This document shows positions 62,734 to 64,000 of a stretch of 64,000 bases of DNA, piece by piece. The stretch lies in assembly GCF_005502885.1 (NCBI RefSeq), contig NZ_SCMR01000015.1, positions 42,795 to 106,794 on the forward strand, given 5' to 3'. Within the stretch, counting starts at the first letter, position 1. Each line of letters opens with the position of its first letter. Both the position numbers and the translations under genes were made by a program. The stretch is from Microbacterium sp. 2FI (GTDB lineage Bacteria > Actinomycetota > Actinomycetes > Actinomycetales > Microbacteriaceae). A model generated the notes under the pieces. The model was not told the origin of the DNA. It was given only the letters and a program-made list of their open reading frames with translations, and did not search any database.

Positions 62734-62958
62734 CTAGGCGTGCTGCAACTCGCGACCAGTGAAGTAACGTGCGTGAGTCTTCTGAAGGGTCGCTAGGGAG
62801 TCGGTGTTCAGCGACGCGATCTCCCAGTCAGGATCGCTTCGTTGTCCTTCGAGCTCGAGCCGAAACGCGAGCGCGTCCTGATGGCCAGTCTCGCCTGGAA
62901 ACTGGTAGACGCGACGATCCCCGCTCGGACGGTGGTACTCGATGACAAAACCAGGCAT
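62734..62958 (-). CDS. 74-residue protein paired with the RelA/SpoT-domain gene
   Basis: Small protein (MPGFVIEYHRPSGDRR at the start, then a Gln/Asp-rich middle and LATLQKTHARYFTGRELQ at the end), probably one beta-hairpin and helices. The ATG at 62958 is two bases after the stop of the RelA/SpoT-domain gene, with AGGGG as ribosome binding site inside that gene's end. The pairing suggests a functional link, possibly as antitoxin or accessory subunit. No homologue recognised. Confidence 0.65.
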   Translation of the reverse strand: MPGFVIEYHRPSGDRRVYQFPGETGHQDALAFRLELEGQRSDPDWEIASLNTDSLATLQKTHARYFTGRELQHA

Positions 62959-62960
62959 CT

Positions 62961-63779
62961 CTAACCCCTTTGGTCACGCATCTGATCGAAGTACTTCCAC
63001 AGCTTCGTGAGATCCTCTTGCAGCCGCTGTTCGTTACTCTGGCCCCGGGCCTTGAGTCGGTCAAGTCTAATGCGAACATCATCGGGGATCTCGGTGATAC
63101 CAGCACGTTCCAGATCTTCCAACCCGAGGTCGATGCTGGCTATTTCGTTCCTGTCCTTCTCAATCCGAGCGATGCGGAGCGTAGACATCTGTCTAAGACC
63201 GACGACGATCTTGCGCTCTGTCTCATCCTGAGGGAGTTCGTTGTAGCGGATTCCACGCCCGAACAGGTCCGCCGCAGATTCGTAGGTGTTCGCCCAGAGC
63301 CCCTGTAGGTGGGTTCGCACCTGCACCTCGACCCGCGCGGGCAGTCGGAGCCAGATATGCACACCCCTGTAGCCGCTGTGCGACTGCTCACGCATATCGC
63401 GAACGCAAACGCCCGGGTCATGATCGAAAACTCCGCAGATCGCTGTTACAACGGCATCTTGTTCATCAAGTGACATCTCCGCCTCGAAGCGCACGCCAGC
63501 GATATCCTGAACGTTCTGAAGCGGAGTACCGTGGTCGCGCTGGAGCTTTTGCCGCAACGTATCCATGGTCTTTGGTCTGCTCGTTACCTCGAACGGTCGG
63601 TCGATCAGTAGTGGTGGCCAGTTGAGTTCGGCGATCCTCCGTTGGACAACGGCGGCGAGTTCGTTGTACCAGCCCATCACCTCGGCGTAGCTCGGATGGT
63701 TCGTTCCTGCCGGGGTCTCGTCGCGGATCTGGTGGCTGAGTCTCCTCAACTCTCCAGTGGTCCACGGACAGGTCAGCAT
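62961..63779 (-). CDS. RelA/SpoT synthetase-domain protein, small alarmone synthetase or toxSAS-like
   Basis: Protein of 272 residues with a lone (p)ppGpp-synthetase-like domain (about 45-195). RPKTMDTLRQKLQRDHG matches the ATP-binding basic strand, NVQDIAGVRF the metal aspartate motif, HSGYRGVHIWL the (Y/H)S.HY segment, and EVQVRTHLQGLWANTYE the EIQIRT..WA motif. No hydrolase, TGS or ACT domain, so it is a short synthetase. The C-terminus (about 200-272) is helical and charged. Such lone domains in mobile elements include alarmone synthetases, tRNA-modifying toxSAS toxins and phage-sensing CapRel proteins. It sits upstream of a 74-residue gene. Confidence 0.85.
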   Translation of the reverse strand: MLTCPWTTGELRRLSHQIRDETPAGTNHPSYAEVMGWYNELAAVVQRRIAELNWPPLLIDRPFEVTSRPKTMDTLRQKLQRDHGTPLQNVQDIAGVRFEAEMSLDEQDAVVTAICGVFDHDPGVCVRDMREQSHSGYRGVHIWLRLPARVEVQVRTHLQGLWANTYESAADLFGRGIRYNELPQDETERKIVVGLRQMSTLRIARIEKDRNEIASIDLGLEDLERAGITEIPDDVRIRLDRLKARGQSNEQRLQEDLTKLWKYFDQMRDQRG

Positions 63780-63904
63780 GCTCGCAGGCTAGTCGTCCAG
63801 CCCCCGCGAACGGCGTAGGAACCCCCGGAAATCCACGACGGAGTGCGCGGGTACAGTGCGCCCAATGCTCAGCGATGCGATGCCCCCTGTCAGCGACGCT
63901 TGAG

Positions 63905-63940
63905 AACTGGTCAGTTTCGATCTTCGAAAAGTGAACAGTT
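63905..63940. repeat. imperfect inverted repeat, possible insertion-sequence end
   Basis: AACTGGTCAGTTT (63905-63917) and AAAGTGAACAGTT (63928-63940) are inverted copies with two mismatches, around a TTCGA/TTCGAA core. The style recalls IS21-type ends. Confidence 0.4.
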
Positions 63941-63949
63941 GCGGGCAGT

Positions 63950-64000
63950 CTAGCCAGGGGTTTCGTCGGTGGTGGTTCTGATGCTGGGGAGGCTGTCGAT
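63950..64000 (-). CDS. C-terminal end of an unidentified protein, cut by the window edge
   Basis: On the minus strand the last 51 bases read as 16 codons (IDSLPSIRTTTDETPG) and a TAG stop. With the inverted repeat just beyond the stop, this could be the end of a transposition gene, but 16 residues are too few to identify. Confidence 0.25.
   Translation of the reverse strand: MDSLPSIRTTTDETPG

Noticed and set aside
1..64000. CRISPR array, tRNA, rRNA or phage structural genes
   Set aside because: No regularly spaced direct repeats, no cloverleaf-like sequence noticed, and no capsid, tail or terminase genes on either strand.

Overview
High-GC DNA with short gene overlaps (ATGA, GTGA, TGATG), frequent GTG/TTG starts, an IclR, a TetR and three LacI regulators, and ABC sugar permeases without their own ATPase. 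This points to an actinobacterium, most likely of the Microbacteriaceae; the family is inferred from composition and gene style, not from a marker gene.

Left part (1-15.1 kb): aromatic or phenolic catabolism. A leftward operon encodes a cytochrome P450, a [3Fe-4S] ferredoxin, a ferredoxin reductase, an alcohol dehydrogenase and an aldehyde dehydrogenase (cut by the window edge). It is divergent from an IclR regulator, followed by a rightward trio of FAD aromatic hydroxylase, extradiol ring-cleavage dioxygenase and FAH-family C-C hydrolase/hydratase. A convergent leftward operon encodes a TAXI-like binding protein without a signal peptide, an MDR dehydrogenase, a bicupin dioxygenase and a class II aldolase. 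Next come a TetR regulator, a putidaredoxin-like ferredoxin and a PPOX-fold flavoprotein.

Middle part (15.1-44.2 kb): glycoside removal and sugar uptake. There are four GH3 beta-glycosidases (two secreted tandem paralogues), three intact GH78 alpha-L-rhamnosidases plus one truncated remnant, a nucleoside-hydrolase-like enzyme, an MFS carrier, an HSL-type esterase and an ABC sugar importer. Two repeated operators tie these genes into regulons. A GTACG-N4-CGTAC palindrome occurs at three promoters in 15.1-22.0 kb. A 14-bp palindrome close to GTAGAYCGNTCTAC occurs nine times in 25.4-44.2 kb and is probably bound by the LacI paralogues. Together the genes look fitted to strip rhamnose and glucose from a plant glycoside and degrade the aglycone. 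A flavonoid rutinoside or neohesperidoside is my preferred guess; a rhamnosylated saponin or glycoalkaloid is the alternative.

Right part (44.9-64 kb): a conjugative element. A tightly overlapping operon encodes a type IV secretion-like channel (anchored protein, M23 peptidase, VirB2-like and VirB6/TrbL-like membrane proteins, SCO6880-like protein, VirB4-like ATPase, MinD/ParA-like ATPase, VirD4-like coupling protein), then an HNH-like protein, a DUF4913-like protein and SSB. Further right are a NYN-domain protein, a membrane coiled-coil protein, a MobF relaxase-helicase, an AbrB-like protein, an array of four hairpins, and a RelA/SpoT-synthetase-domain protein paired with a 74-residue protein. 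No integrase, tRNA, rRNA or CRISPR array is seen, so plasmid versus integrative element cannot be decided here.
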